Of a DNA stretch of 64,000 nt, positions 1-8,392 are shown piece by piece; the stretch's first letter is position 1, and the number at the start of each line of letters is the position of its first letter. The translations under genes and the position numbers were made by a program. The notes under the pieces are model-generated. The model saw only the letters and a list, made by a program, of their open reading frames with translations. It ran no database searches and had not been told where the DNA came from. The DNA is from Flavobacteriia bacterium 40-80 (GTDB taxonomy: Bacteria; Bacteroidota; Bacteroidia; Flavobacteriales_D; Crocinitomicaceae), in the NCBI GenBank assembly GCA_001899145.1, contig MKVF01000021.1, forward strand, positions 1-64,000. Reading direction: 5' to 3'.

Positions 1-63
1 AGTTAAGCCTGATTGCGCTGATGGTACTGCCCTTTTGAGGGTGGGAGAGTAAGTCGACGCCAC
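1..63 (+). rRNA. rrf: 5S ribosomal RNA, 3' part
   Basis: The first bases contain the conserved 5S segment AGTTAAGCC and end with the 3' strand reading GGGAGAGTAAGTCGACGCCA. A rho-independent terminator follows at once. The 5' half of the gene, and presumably the 16S and 23S genes, lie outside the window. Confidence 0.88.
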
Positions 64-68
64 TTTTT

Positions 69-102
69 AAAGCTCATCAATACTAATTGATGAGCTTTTT
101 TT
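69..102 (+). terminator. Rho-independent terminator of the rRNA operon
   Basis: A perfect 12-bp stem (69-80 with 87-98, arm AAAGCTCATCAA) with a 6-nt loop is followed by a T run. It lies directly after the 5S 3' end. Confidence 0.92.
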
Positions 103-456
103 GTTTATAACGGACCTATTAACTTTTTAATATACCACTACCCTGTTCAAATAACAGTACTATTTATCATTATATTATTATTCTAAATGAAACAATAGGG
201 AAGTGAGAAGAGAAGCAATCAACAGGAAACAGCCAGAAACTATAATACAATCATGTCATTAAAATTTCAGGAAATAATTAGTTGTTGCATATGAAGGAAT
301 AAGACTATAGATACTTTACAGATTGAAGGACGATTAAGATCTTATTTAACAGACAAATACAAACTCAGTGAAAAGAATTCTAAAAGAAAATTTCTGATTT
401 GTATTAAGAAATGAAAAACAAGAATTTGAATGGGTTAAACTATTGAACTATTAAAT
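103..456. other. Gene-free spacer after the rRNA operon
   Basis: AT-rich stretch with no convincing gene. On the plus strand about 308-414 is open for roughly 38 codons, preceded in the same frame by a short open run and a stop, so a decayed small gene is possible. No RNA gene was recognised. Confidence 0.5.
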
Positions 457-482
457 AAAAAACCCGAATATTAAATCCGGGT
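457..482 (-). terminator. Terminator of the T9SS cargo gene
   Basis: On the minus strand ACCCG and CGGGT (482-478 and 466-462) form a short hairpin followed by a T run. It lies just downstream of the stop codon at 515. The stem is only 5 bp. Confidence 0.6.
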
Positions 483-514
483 CCTCAATTATATAAATTT
501 TTTCGATTAAGTTA

Positions 515-1270
515 TTATTCAATGATCAGTTTTACTGTTTCCTGAGTATTCTTTTGGATAACTTTCACAAAATAAATACCGGAAGTAAAGTTGCTGGATA
601 AAAACTGGATAGAATTATTTTCCGTGAAGAATGTTTTTACCACTTTCCCTTCCGCATTAAAAATATGAATGCTCTTAACAGAACCGTCATCTGATAGATT
701 GGAGATTGTAACAAGCCCTTTTGCCGGATTCGGAAAGACTTCAAATGAAGCATTATTTGTTAAGTTAGTCGTACTTGTTGTACATTCCTCATCAATAATG
801 ATTCTGTAAGAAGTTAACTGATATGGCTGATTAATTGTTTGCGGACCAACAACCGGAAGCGGATCCGTTGTTAAATTGGCATTCAAGCTGAACGTAAGAT
901 TATGTGTTCCTACTTCGCTTGTCGTACCTGCGATAACCGCACAACCGACATCATTTCCAAGAAATTTACAGTTATTTGGATTACATTGCATGTCAAAGCC
1001 TGTAGGCAGTCCGGATACTCCCTGTACCTCAATGTAATTGAAATGAGCTGTAATTGATGTGCCGGCATACGTAATAGCAGTGTCAGCCGGGACCTTTATA
1101 GAAACCACCTGCTCATACGGAGTATTCTTACAGCCTCTCACAAAATTCGTTGTAGTATCGGGATAAATACCGTTTCCATAATTTGGCCCCGGTGTACATT
1201 GGGCGGCAGCAATAGCAGAAAAACCTGCTGTAAATAAGCATGATAGTAAAATTTTTCTCATCGTTTTCAT
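515..1270 (-). CDS. Secreted protein with T9SS type A sorting domain
   Basis: About 251 residues. An N-terminal Sec signal peptide (MKTMRKILL..., cleaved after AAAQ) is followed by a middle domain of unknown function with several cysteines and a C-terminal sorting domain of about 75 residues. That domain has the hallmark FPNP motif, a GKVVK turn, GIYFVKV and a final KLIIE strand. By family knowledge it is exported through the outer membrane by the T9SS and the C-terminal domain is then cleaved. I chose the ATG at 1270 rather than the TTG at 1282, because the ATG directly precedes the signal peptide and lies 14 nt after a -7 box (1285-1292). The role of the mature protein is unknown. Confidence 0.85.
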   Translation of the reverse strand: MKTMRKILLSCLFTAGFSAIAAAQCTPGPNYGNGIYPDTTTNFVRGCKNTPYEQVVSIKVPADTAITYAGTSITAHFNYIEVQGVSGLPTGFDMQCNPNNCKFLGNDVGCAVIAGTTSEVGTHNLTFSLNANLTTDPLPVVGPQTINQPYQLTSYRIIIDEECTTSTTNLTNNASFEVFPNPAKGLVTISNLSDDGSVKSIHIFNAEGKVVKTFFTENNSIQFLSSNFTSGIYFVKVIQKNTQETVKLIIE

Positions 1271-1284
1271 TTTTAAGTTCAATA

Positions 1285-1292
1285 CAAATCTA
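1285..1292 (-). promoter_or_regulatory. -7 promoter box TAGATTTG
   Basis: Matches the Bacteroidota sigma-ABfr -7 consensus TAnnTTTG on the minus strand, 14 nt before the start of the T9SS cargo gene. Confidence 0.6.
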
Positions 1293-1300
1293 ACAAAAAA

Positions 1301-2422
1301 CTAATACGATTTACATTTATAGGTACCGGCAGGCAAAAAAACTATTAAATCATTCATTTCCAATTGTAAAAGGATTCCGAACAGTTCATTTGAAAGGTGC
1401 TGAAAGTGAAATAGTAATTCGTCTTTCGGAACATTCGCCTGTTTCTTAATAAACTGGAAGATCTCTTTTTCGTGACCTGTTAAGCTGGTCGAAGGATCGA
1501 ATAAAGCTATTTGCTCTGTTTCAACAGATTTATGAGCTGAATTATTGTTCCAGTTCATATACTCTAAGAATTCTGCTCCTGAATTTATCAGATGGGCTTT
1601 ATTTTGTTTAATTAACTGATTGCATCCTTTTGAATATTCGTCAAAAATAGTCCCGGGAAAGGCAAAGACATCCCTGTTATAGCCATTGGCCATGTCAGCA
1701 GTGATCAAAGAACCTCCTTTAGTTCCGCTTTCAACCACAATTGTTGCGTCTGCTAATCCTGCGATAATTCTGTTCCTCATGGGAAAATGAATTTTATCGG
1801 CTCTTGTTCCCGGCAGAAATTCTGAGATTAATCCTCCATTTTCCTGCATTTTTTTGGATATAGGGCGATGGCTTGCCGGATACATTACATGAAATCCGTG
1901 TCCTAAAACCCCGACAGTAGGTATTCCGTGCTTTATACATAATTCATGAACATATACATCTACTCCGTACGCCAACCCACTGATGACAAGAATATTTTTA
2001 TCCTTAAATGATTCTATCAGATGCTCACATATCGCTTTACCATAGCTGGTAATATTTCTTGTCCCGACAATGGAGACTACTCTTCCGGTATTCAGATTAA
2101 AATTTCCCTGTTTGAATAAGTTTACAGGCGCATCATGGCATTCCAACAGCCGCTGAGGATAATTGTCCTCTTTATAAAACAATACTTCAATAGAGTCATC
2201 TTTAAAAAAATGCAGGTAATCCTCTGCTAAAGACATTGCTTCTGCCCGTTTTTGCTTTGTGGCAAAACGGTAGCGGGTTGAATTCGAGGAGTCGTGTGCT
2301 GTATTTCCAGAGAAAAAATTTTCTAAATTATCATGAGTATCTAAAAGGGTTTTTAGCTTCTTATTGCCAGAGGTTCTCAAAATTGATAATGCGATTTGCT
2401 GTTGTAAAAGAGTAGATTTCAA
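1301..2422 (-). CDS. dprA: DNA-processing protein DprA/Smf
   Basis: 373 residues, normal for DprA. An N-terminal helical region (about 1-60) is followed by the Rossmann-like DprA domain with VGTRNITSYG (119-128), SGLAYGVD (148-155), an RNRIIAGL-type motif and GSLITADMA. A short C-terminal winged-helix-like region follows. DprA binds incoming single-stranded DNA and loads RecA during natural transformation; it is also conserved in non-competent bacteria. The only usable start is TTG at 2422, since an in-frame stop lies two codons upstream. A TAnnTTTG match (2420-2427) overlaps that TTG, so either this box is not the promoter or translation begins further in. The gene is divergent from the TonB receptor, 46 bp away. 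Confidence 0.92.
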   Translation of the reverse strand: MKSTLLQQQIALSILRTSGNKKLKTLLDTHDNLENFFSGNTAHDSSNSTRYRFATKQKRAEAMSLAEDYLHFFKDDSIEVLFYKEDNYPQRLLECHDAPVNLFKQGNFNLNTGRVVSIVGTRNITSYGKAICEHLIESFKDKNILVISGLAYGVDVYVHELCIKHGIPTVGVLGHGFHVMYPASHRPISKKMQENGGLISEFLPGTRADKIHFPMRNRIIAGLADATIVVESGTKGGSLITADMANGYNRDVFAFPGTIFDEYSKGCNQLIKQNKAHLINSGAEFLEYMNWNNNSAHKSVETEQIALFDPSTSLTGHEKEIFQFIKKQANVPKDELLFHFQHLSNELFGILLQLEMNDLIVFLPAGTYKCKSY

Positions 2423-2468
2423 AATTATTTATATTTTCGACTAACTTAAATATAAGAAAATTCATTCC

Positions 2469-4805
2469 ATGAAGCAATACTTACTTCTTTTAATCTTGTG
2501 TTTTCCCGTTGTACTTCTTTCTCAGAATATTAATGGCGTTTTAGTAGATAAGGAAACGAACATGCCCGCTATCGGCGTGGAAATCACAACTTCCGAAGGG
2601 CAAACTACTTTTTCAGGAACGCAGGGAGAATTTACGTTTGATGTGAAGTCCTTTCCTGTAACTTTACGATTTGAAAGCGATGATTACCAGTCTGACAGCC
2701 TGAAAGTCTTTTCGGCAGGTGCGGTAAAATTTCCTTTAAAGCCTCAAACATCTCAAAATTTGGAAAATGTGGTGGTAACAGCTTCCCGCCGTGGGCAGAA
2801 AGTCGAAGAGGTGCCTATTTCGATGGAAGTCCTGAAGCCAACTTTAATTGATAATAAAGGAATCACAAATATTGAGCAGGCGCTGGATCAGACACCGGGT
2901 GTTTATTCAATGGACGGTCAGATTTCCATTCGTGGAGGAAGTGGATTTTCTTACGGAGCGGGATCGCGGGTTTTGCTATTATGGAATGACATTCCCATGA
3001 TTTCTGCTGATGCCGGCGATGCAAAATGGAACACTGTGCCAATGGAGTTGTCTTCTAAAATTGAAGTTATAAAAGGAGCATCTTCCGTTTTATACGGAAG
3101 TGGGGCTTTAAATGGTATTATTGCGGTTTCTGAAATTATCCCGACCGAAAAACCCTATTACCGCGCAAAGCTACAGGCAGGTATATATGATAAGCCACAA
3201 CGCGCAAGTCTTCAGAGGAACAAAACATTAATGTTCCAACTGGCAGAATTTGCCCACGGACAGAAGAAAGGAAATTTCTTTTATAACATCGCATTGAATT
3301 TATTTAACGATCAGGGATACCGTGAAGGTGAAATTGAAAAAAGAGCGCGCATCACAGGTTCTTTCGGCTACAATTTCCCAAAAGTGAGAGGATTACAAGC
3401 CGGATTAGGATACTCTCTGCATTTTCAGCAAGTGGGAAATTTTCTGATCTGGGAAAGCGATTCATTAGCATATCGTCCGCAGGGAGGAGCGGATATTTCT
3501 GTTCCGGGATCTTCCCTTTCAGTGATGAACGGTATGCGGCTGATGATCGACCCATACCTGAAATATGTGGGGAAAAATAAAATGAAGCATTCCTTAAAAA
3601 CACGCTTTTATTCAGTAAATAATCAAAGTGTTTCGAACAGTTCACAAAGCTCATTAGGGAATACTTATTATGTGGATTATCTGATGCAAAAAGATTTTGG
3701 TCACGATTTTAATCTGAGTGCGGGAGCAACCTATACGAGAACACAGGTTTTCTCCAATCTGTACGGTGATCACCATTCGGATAATGCTGCAATGTATGCT
3801 CAGCTGGATAAAAAATTAGGACGATTTACGCTGACGGGAGGAATGCGTGTCGAATATTTCAAACAAGACAGCTCTCCGATTGATTCTTACATGTATTTAG
3901 GAAAAGATTCTTCTTTTCAGATGCCGGTTTATCCTATTTTCAGAGCAGCAGTGACATATAAGGCTACGGAATCAACCACTATCCGTGCGTCATTCGGACA
4001 GGGAGTCCGTTATCCTGCTACTTCGGAACGTTTTGTTTCCACGTCTGTCGGAGCTTTGAATCTTTTTCCGAATCCGAACCTGAAGAGGGAAGAGGGCTAC
4101 GCAGGAGAGATCGGTGTTAAACAAGTTTTTAAAATAGGGAGCTGGAAAGGAATGCTGGATCTTGCCGGATTTATTAATCAGTACAAAAACATGACGGAAT
4201 TTACATTCGGGGTGTGGAATCCGGATAATATCACTCTCTCTCTGGATCCTAATTCGGAAGGTTACTTTATAAAATGGATCGGATTCAGGGCAGAAAATGC
4301 GGAAGAAGCAAGAATTTTAGGCGGAGAACTTTCATTTGCTTCCGAAGGAAAAATAGGTGAGGTTACATTGAGAACCCTTGTAGGATATACCTACCTGAAT
4401 CCTGTAAGCTTGAACAAAGATTCGTCGTATCGTTCTAATTTTTCCGATACGACGACCAACCTGCTAAAGTATCGTTTTAATCACATGGCAAAAGCAGATG
4501 TGGAAGTGGAATATAGAAAATTCAGCGTCGGGTTCTCTCTGCGGTACAACAGCTATATGAAAAATATCGACCGGATCTTTGAAGACGGTTTGTTAGGAAT
4601 TGAAATTTTAAAAGGATTAAAATCCTATCGCCGGGAGCACCATACCGGAGCAATTGTTTTTGATGCACGGATCGGTTATGAAATCAACGAACATTTCCGT
4701 GTAGGGCTAATGGTAAATAATTTGCTTAATGCCGAATACATGGGACGTCCGGGAGATATACAGGCTCCCCGGTCATTCATGGCACAGCTTCAGCTAAAAT
4801 TTTAA
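2469..4805 (+). CDS. TonB-dependent outer-membrane receptor
   Basis: 778 residues. A signal peptide (cleaved after LLSQ) is followed by a carboxypeptidase-regulatory-like beta-sandwich (about 20-92), a plug domain with IRGGSGFSYG and the SSVLYGSGALNG segment, and a beta-barrel ending in aromatic-rich LQLKF. By family it takes up a siderophore, cobalamin or other large substrate driven by TonB-ExbBD; the substrate cannot be read from the sequence. It is clearly paralogous to the receptor at 30743-33178: both share SMEVLKP, IRGGSGF, RFNHM and YMKNID/RMKNID motifs in the same order. kdsB follows after 2 bp, so the two are probably co-transcribed. Confidence 0.93.
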   Translation: MKQYLLLLILCFPVVLLSQNINGVLVDKETNMPAIGVEITTSEGQTTFSGTQGEFTFDVKSFPVTLRFESDDYQSDSLKVFSAGAVKFPLKPQTSQNLENVVVTASRRGQKVEEVPISMEVLKPTLIDNKGITNIEQALDQTPGVYSMDGQISIRGGSGFSYGAGSRVLLLWNDIPMISADAGDAKWNTVPMELSSKIEVIKGASSVLYGSGALNGIIAVSEIIPTEKPYYRAKLQAGIYDKPQRASLQRNKTLMFQLAEFAHGQKKGNFFYNIALNLFNDQGYREGEIEKRARITGSFGYNFPKVRGLQAGLGYSLHFQQVGNFLIWESDSLAYRPQGGADISVPGSSLSVMNGMRLMIDPYLKYVGKNKMKHSLKTRFYSVNNQSVSNSSQSSLGNTYYVDYLMQKDFGHDFNLSAGATYTRTQVFSNLYGDHHSDNAAMYAQLDKKLGRFTLTGGMRVEYFKQDSSPIDSYMYLGKDSSFQMPVYPIFRAAVTYKATESTTIRASFGQGVRYPATSERFVSTSVGALNLFPNPNLKREEGYAGEIGVKQVFKIGSWKGMLDLAGFINQYKNMTEFTFGVWNPDNITLSLDPNSEGYFIKWIGFRAENAEEARILGGELSFASEGKIGEVTLRTLVGYTYLNPVSLNKDSSYRSNFSDTTTNLLKYRFNHMAKADVEVEYRKFSVGFSLRYNSYMKNIDRIFEDGLLGIEILKGLKSYRREHHTGAIVFDARIGYEINEHFRVGLMVNNLLNAEYMGRPGDIQAPRSFMAQLQLKF

Positions 4806-4807
4806 TC

Positions 4808-5539
4808 GTGAAAGTATTAGGAATCATACCGGCAAGATATAATTCATCCCGTTTTCCCGGAAAACCATTAATAGATCTGAAAGGAAAACCGATGATCCAG
4901 CGTGTATATGAAGGTGCGAAAAAATCGACACTGATTGATAAGCTCATTGTTGCGACAGATGATGAACGGATTCTTCAATGTGTGCTCTCTTTCGGAGGAG
5001 AAGCTGTCATGACTTCGGAACAACATACAACCGGTACTGACCGCTGTGGGGAAGTCGCTGCTCAATTTCCCGAATATGATGTGATTATCAACATTCAGGG
5101 GGATGAGCCCTTGGTTGATTTCCGCCAGCTGGAAGAGCTTATTCGTTTGTTTGACGCTCCTGAGACACAGATAGGAACCCTAGGAATCCGATTAACGGAA
5201 AAAGAAGATCTGTACAATGAGAACAGGATTAAAATTGTTCTTAATCATAAAAATCAGGCGTTGTATTTTTCCAGAAGCGCTGTTCCGAATACAGCAAAAT
5301 ACAAAGGAAATGCTTTTGAAGAAGGATTGTTTTTAAGGCATATCGGACTGTATGGTTTCAGAAGGACTGTTTTAAAAGAAATTATCCGCCTTGAAATTAC
5401 GCAGCTGGAAGCGCTCGAATCTCTGGAGCAGCTGCGATGGCTGTATTACGGCTATACAATAGATGTTGCAGAGACAACGATCGAAACACCTAATATTGAT
5501 ACACCTGAAGATATCAAAAAAGTGCTGGAATTTTTATAG
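4808..5539 (+). CDS. kdsB: 3-deoxy-manno-octulosonate cytidylyltransferase
   Basis: 243 residues. The enzyme activates Kdo with CTP to give CMP-Kdo for the inner core of lipopolysaccharide in the cytoplasm. The nucleotidyltransferase signature PARYNSSRFPGKPL is at 8-21, IVATDDERI at 47-55, HTTGTDR at 73-79 and NIQGDEPLVD at 95-104; length matches the family. The start is GTG at 4808, 2 bp after the receptor's stop codon, and the next residues match the usual KdsB N-terminus. The tight spacing suggests translational coupling with the TonB receptor. Confidence 0.95.
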   Translation: MKVLGIIPARYNSSRFPGKPLIDLKGKPMIQRVYEGAKKSTLIDKLIVATDDERILQCVLSFGGEAVMTSEQHTTGTDRCGEVAAQFPEYDVIINIQGDEPLVDFRQLEELIRLFDAPETQIGTLGIRLTEKEDLYNENRIKIVLNHKNQALYFSRSAVPNTAKYKGNAFEEGLFLRHIGLYGFRRTVLKEIIRLEITQLEALESLEQLRWLYYGYTIDVAETTIETPNIDTPEDIKKVLEFL

Positions 5540-5560
5540 TTAGAAATATTTTTTGGTTTC

Positions 5561-5727
5561 TCAGGGAACAATTTCAACCTTAACTGCCTGCAGTATCTCA
5601 TATGTGTTTTTTTCATCACGTAAACGATTACATGACAGTTCGCAGAGCTATAGTCAAACTGATATATTCCGTCAGCATTTACTGATTTTCCGGATATCAG
5701 CAATAGAGAAAACAAATATTTTTTCAT
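5561..5727 (-). pseudogene. Small secreted-protein remnant with frameshift
   Basis: An ATG at 5727 begins a signal-peptide-like sequence (MKKYLFSLLLISGKSVNADG) of about 35-40 codons. A second frame then reads DEKNTYEILQAVKVEIVP and stops at 5561-5563, outside kdsB. The first frame alone runs on into kdsB antisense, which is unlikely to be real. One indel near 5610-5640 would join the two into a protein of about 55 residues. This may be a broken or mis-sequenced small gene; family unknown. Confidence 0.35.
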
Positions 5728-5799
5728 ATTTCAACTTATGGAATATTTTTTGTTGCTTATAATTTATTAATTCTCGTCTGCAAAGTATCAAAAAAATAG

Positions 5800-5807
5800 T
5801 ATATTTG
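5800..5807 (+). promoter_or_regulatory. -7 promoter box TATATTTG
   Basis: Perfect TAnnTTTG match 31 nt before the ATG at 5839. Confidence 0.55.
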
Positions 5808-5838
5808 GTGTTAGTGCAGATGTCTTAACGCAAAAAAT

Positions 5839-6576
5839 ATGAAATACATTTACTTATACATATTTTCATTCATACTATTTACCGGTTCGCTGGCGTGGGG
5901 ACAGGTAGAGATTTATGACGGGAATACTACAACGAATGTTTCCGGGCAGACATTGAACATTTCACTTTCCGGGCAAACATATGAAGGGTATATTTATTTC
6001 AAAAATATCTCCGGAAGAGAAGAAACTTATATCCTGACAAGAAGACAGCTTGCCACTATTCAGCTTAATTTATCAGAGCAGTTATGCTTCGGTCCATTAG
6101 CCGGTAACAGGAACTTTTATGATGTGGACGTCAATTCTGAAACATACGAATTTCCGAATTCGCTGACACTGGGAAATAATGAAAAAGGATTATTTGAATT
6201 TATTTTCAGTGAATACGATATTCCGGCAGATGTAAATTACAGATATTACATTGCAACGAATCAGGGGACTCTCATTGATTCCGTTGACGTAAAAGCTACT
6301 GCCAGCTTAAGTGTAAAAGAATTAAACAAAGCGGTGAATGTTACTGTTTCAAGCTATCCGAATCCTGCTACTAACTATCTGACAGTAGCTGTAAATGGTT
6401 CTAATGAAAATACCATTAAAATCATTGATGTTTTAGGTAAGACGGTTTACAGTGAAAAAATCGGGACAACTAAAAAAGTAGATGTTTCAGACCTGAACAA
6501 TGGTGTTTATATTTTGACTGTTACCACTTCTTCCGGTAAAGTAGTGCAAAATAAACGTATTATAATAAAACATTGA
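5839..6576 (+). CDS. Secreted protein with T9SS type A sorting domain
   Basis: 245 residues. A signal peptide (cleaved after AWGQ) is followed by a beta-rich domain of about 130 residues without recognisable motifs, and a C-terminal T9SS sorting domain from about 170: SYPNPATNYL, IKIIDVLGKTVYS, LNNGVYILTV and KRIIIKH. It is predicted to be exported by the T9SS and either released or anchored to the surface. A -7 box lies upstream and a terminator directly follows, so this looks monocistronic. The domain's ligand or activity is not recognisable. Confidence 0.85.
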   Translation: MKYIYLYIFSFILFTGSLAWGQVEIYDGNTTTNVSGQTLNISLSGQTYEGYIYFKNISGREETYILTRRQLATIQLNLSEQLCFGPLAGNRNFYDVDVNSETYEFPNSLTLGNNEKGLFEFIFSEYDIPADVNYRYYIATNQGTLIDSVDVKATASLSVKELNKAVNVTVSSYPNPATNYLTVAVNGSNENTIKIIDVLGKTVYSEKIGTTKKVDVSDLNNGVYILTVTTSSGKVVQNKRIIIKH

Positions 6577-6600
6577 TAATTAATAATTTATGATATTATG

Positions 6601-6627
6601 AAAGCTGTGCAAACCACAGCTTTTTTT
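6601..6627 (+). terminator. Rho-independent terminator
   Basis: Perfect 9-bp stem AAAGCTGTG/CACAGCTTT (6601-6609 and 6615-6623) plus a T run, 24 nt after the stop of the T9SS cargo gene. Confidence 0.9.
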
Positions 6628-6644
6628 GTAAATAAAACATCTGC

Positions 6645-7334
6645 ATGAAGATCGTAGTACTTACCGGTGCGGGGATAAGTGCACCAAGCGGAATAAAAAC
6701 CTTCCGGGATTCAGACGGTTTGTGGGAGAATCACCGTATTGAAGATGTTGCTGCTCCTGAAGCATGGAGAAAAAATCGGAAATTGGTACTGGAATTTTAT
6801 AATCAGCGGCGGTTAAATGTCATGGATGCGCAGCCAAACGCAGCACATTTATACCTGGCAGAGCTGGAAAAAGACTATAATCTGCAAATCATTACGCAAA
6901 ATGTTGATGACCTTCATGAGCGGGCCGGGAGCAGGAATGTCCTTCACCTGCATGGAGAAATTATGCTGGCTAAATCTTCCGGGCCGGACAAGGAAAAGAA
7001 ATATTACAAAGTAAAATCGAATGGATTAATTGAAACGGGAGACTTCTGCGATTCCGGTTATCAGCTTCGCCCGCATATCGTCTGGTTTGGCGAAGATGTG
7101 CCCCTTTATCCGAAAGCGCTGGAAATAGCAAGAGAAGCAGACATGCTGATGGTAATCGGCACTTCTTTACAGGTTTATCCCGCCGCGGCTTTAGCCTATC
7201 AGACAAAGCCGGATTGCAGGCTGATCATTGTCGATCCGTATGCGGATGAAATGCAGGTTCCCGACAATTATATTAAAATTTCCAAATCTGCGGACCAGGC
7301 TGTTGATGATCTGAAAAAGATAATCGGAAAATAA
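6645..7334 (+). CDS. cobB: NAD-dependent protein deacylase, sirtuin (class III type)
   Basis: 229 residues. It has the sirtuin NAD-binding motifs GAGISAPSG (8-16), TQNVDDLHERAG (84-95) and HLHGE with the catalytic His at 103, then GTSLQVYPAA near the C-terminus. Y52 and R55 in FYNQRR match the Tyr/Arg pair that binds acidic acyl groups in SIRT5-like sirtuins, so desuccinylase/demalonylase activity is plausible. The zinc-ribbon region after HGE holds only one Cys (in DFCDSG) instead of four, so this sirtuin probably binds no structural zinc. The gene stands between two terminated or spaced units and is probably transcribed on its own. Confidence 0.93.
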   Translation: MKIVVLTGAGISAPSGIKTFRDSDGLWENHRIEDVAAPEAWRKNRKLVLEFYNQRRLNVMDAQPNAAHLYLAELEKDYNLQIITQNVDDLHERAGSRNVLHLHGEIMLAKSSGPDKEKKYYKVKSNGLIETGDFCDSGYQLRPHIVWFGEDVPLYPKALEIAREADMLMVIGTSLQVYPAAALAYQTKPDCRLIIVDPYADEMQVPDNYIKISKSADQAVDDLKKIIGK

Positions 7335-7384
7335 CCGGGCTTCTGAGCTTCCGTTAATTTCTATCCAAAAAAAGTAATTAACAA

Positions 7385-7407
7385 ATCCGTATCATAAGAT
7401 TACGGAT
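7385..7407. promoter_or_regulatory. Inverted repeat upstream of the folD promoter
   Basis: ATCCGTA (7385-7391) and TACGGAT (7401-7407) form a perfect 7-bp inverted repeat with a 9-nt centre. It sits immediately upstream of the -7 box at 7410-7417, in the spacer where a repressor could act. Possible operator; no regulator identified. Confidence 0.35.
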
Positions 7408-7409
7408 AC

Positions 7410-7417
7410 TATCTTTG
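7410..7417 (+). promoter_or_regulatory. -7 promoter box TATCTTTG for folD
   Basis: Perfect TAnnTTTG match, 13 nt before the folD ATG. Confidence 0.65.
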
Positions 7418-7430
7418 CAGTAAAACTCTC

Positions 7431-8309
7431 ATGATTTTACTGGACGGTAAGGCAACAGCTACAAAAGTTAAATCCGATATTGCTGAAAAAGTCAAAGAAA
7501 GACAGGCAAACGGACAAAAAATTCCGCATTTAGCAGCAGTAATAGTAGGCAGTGACGGAGGCTCTTTGACTTACGTTGCCAATAAAATAAAGGCATGTGA
7601 AGAATGCGGCTTCAAAAGTACGCTGATTCAGTTTGAAGAAACTATTTCAGAGCAGGAGTTGCTGGACAAGGTACAGGAGCTGAACAACGATCCTGAAATT
7701 GACGGGTATATCGTGCAGCTGCCTTTACCCAAGCATATTGATGAAGAAAAAATTCTGATGGCTGTCAATCCGTTAAAGGACGTGGATGGCTTTCACCCTG
7801 AGAACGTCGGAAAAATGGCCTTGGGATTACCTACATTTGTTTCCGCTACGCCTGCCGGTATTTTAGAGCTTTTAAAGCATTACAGGATTGAAACGGAGGG
7901 TAAGAATTGCGTAATAGTCGGGCGCTCAAACATTGTCGGGTCGCCCTTGAGCATTTTACTTTCCAAAAATACAAATCCGGGAAACTGCACTGTAACTTTA
8001 GCGCACAGCAAAACCAGAAATTTAAAGGAAGTTTGCCTGAAAGCGGATATTATTATCGCAGCGATCGGCCGTCCGAATTTCATCACTGCAGAGATGGTAA
8101 GAGAAGGAGCAGTCGTTATTGATGTAGGAACAACCCGTGTAACAGATGCCACAAGGGAAAGAGGCTGGAGGCTTGTGGGAGATGTTGATTTTGAAAATGT
8201 TGCTCCCAAATCTTCTTATATCACACCTGTTCCGGGAGGTGTCGGGCCAATGACCATTGCCTCTTTAATGATTAATACATTGAAATCTTTAGAGTTGCGA
8301 AATTTATAA
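7431..8309 (+). CDS. folD: Methylenetetrahydrofolate dehydrogenase/cyclohydrolase FolD
   Basis: 292 residues, the usual size. This bifunctional cytoplasmic enzyme converts 5,10-methylene-THF to 10-formyl-THF. The substrate-domain motif [12 protein letters not shown] (47-58) contains the catalytic Tyr/Lys region; [26 protein letters not shown] and [11 protein letters not shown] follow in the normal order. It has its own -7 box and no close downstream partner. One-carbon metabolism links it to gcvH at 15.0 kb, but the two are not adjacent. Confidence 0.96.
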   Translation: MILLDGKATATKVKSDIAEKVKERQANGQKIPHLAAVIVGSDGGSLTYVANKIKACEECGFKSTLIQFEETISEQELLDKVQELNNDPEIDGYIVQLPLPKHIDEEKILMAVNPLKDVDGFHPENVGKMALGLPTFVSATPAGILELLKHYRIETEGKNCVIVGRSNIVGSPLSILLSKNTNPGNCTVTLAHSKTRNLKEVCLKADIIIAAIGRPNFITAEMVREGAVVIDVGTTRVTDATRERGWRLVGDVDFENVAPKSSYITPVPGGVGPMTIASLMINTLKSLELRNL

Positions 8310-8358
8310 GATTCGTTTTAAAATATCACAAAAACAAAGAAGCAAGAAATTATAAACT

Positions 8359-8366
8359 TATTTTTG
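8359..8366 (+). promoter_or_regulatory. -7 promoter box TATTTTTG
   Basis: TAnnTTTG match 26 nt before the ATG at 8393. Confidence 0.5.
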
Positions 8367-8392
8367 GAGTATAAACACTAATTTATAAAACA

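Noticed and set aside
2420-2427. TAATTTTG box upstream of dprA
   Set aside because: It overlaps the only available start codon (TTG 2422), so it cannot be the promoter for that start; probably chance in AT-rich DNA.
5553-5762. Plus-strand open frame between kdsB and the T9SS gene
   Set aside because: It is the antisense of the better-supported signal-peptide sequence on the minus strand and has no coding character.
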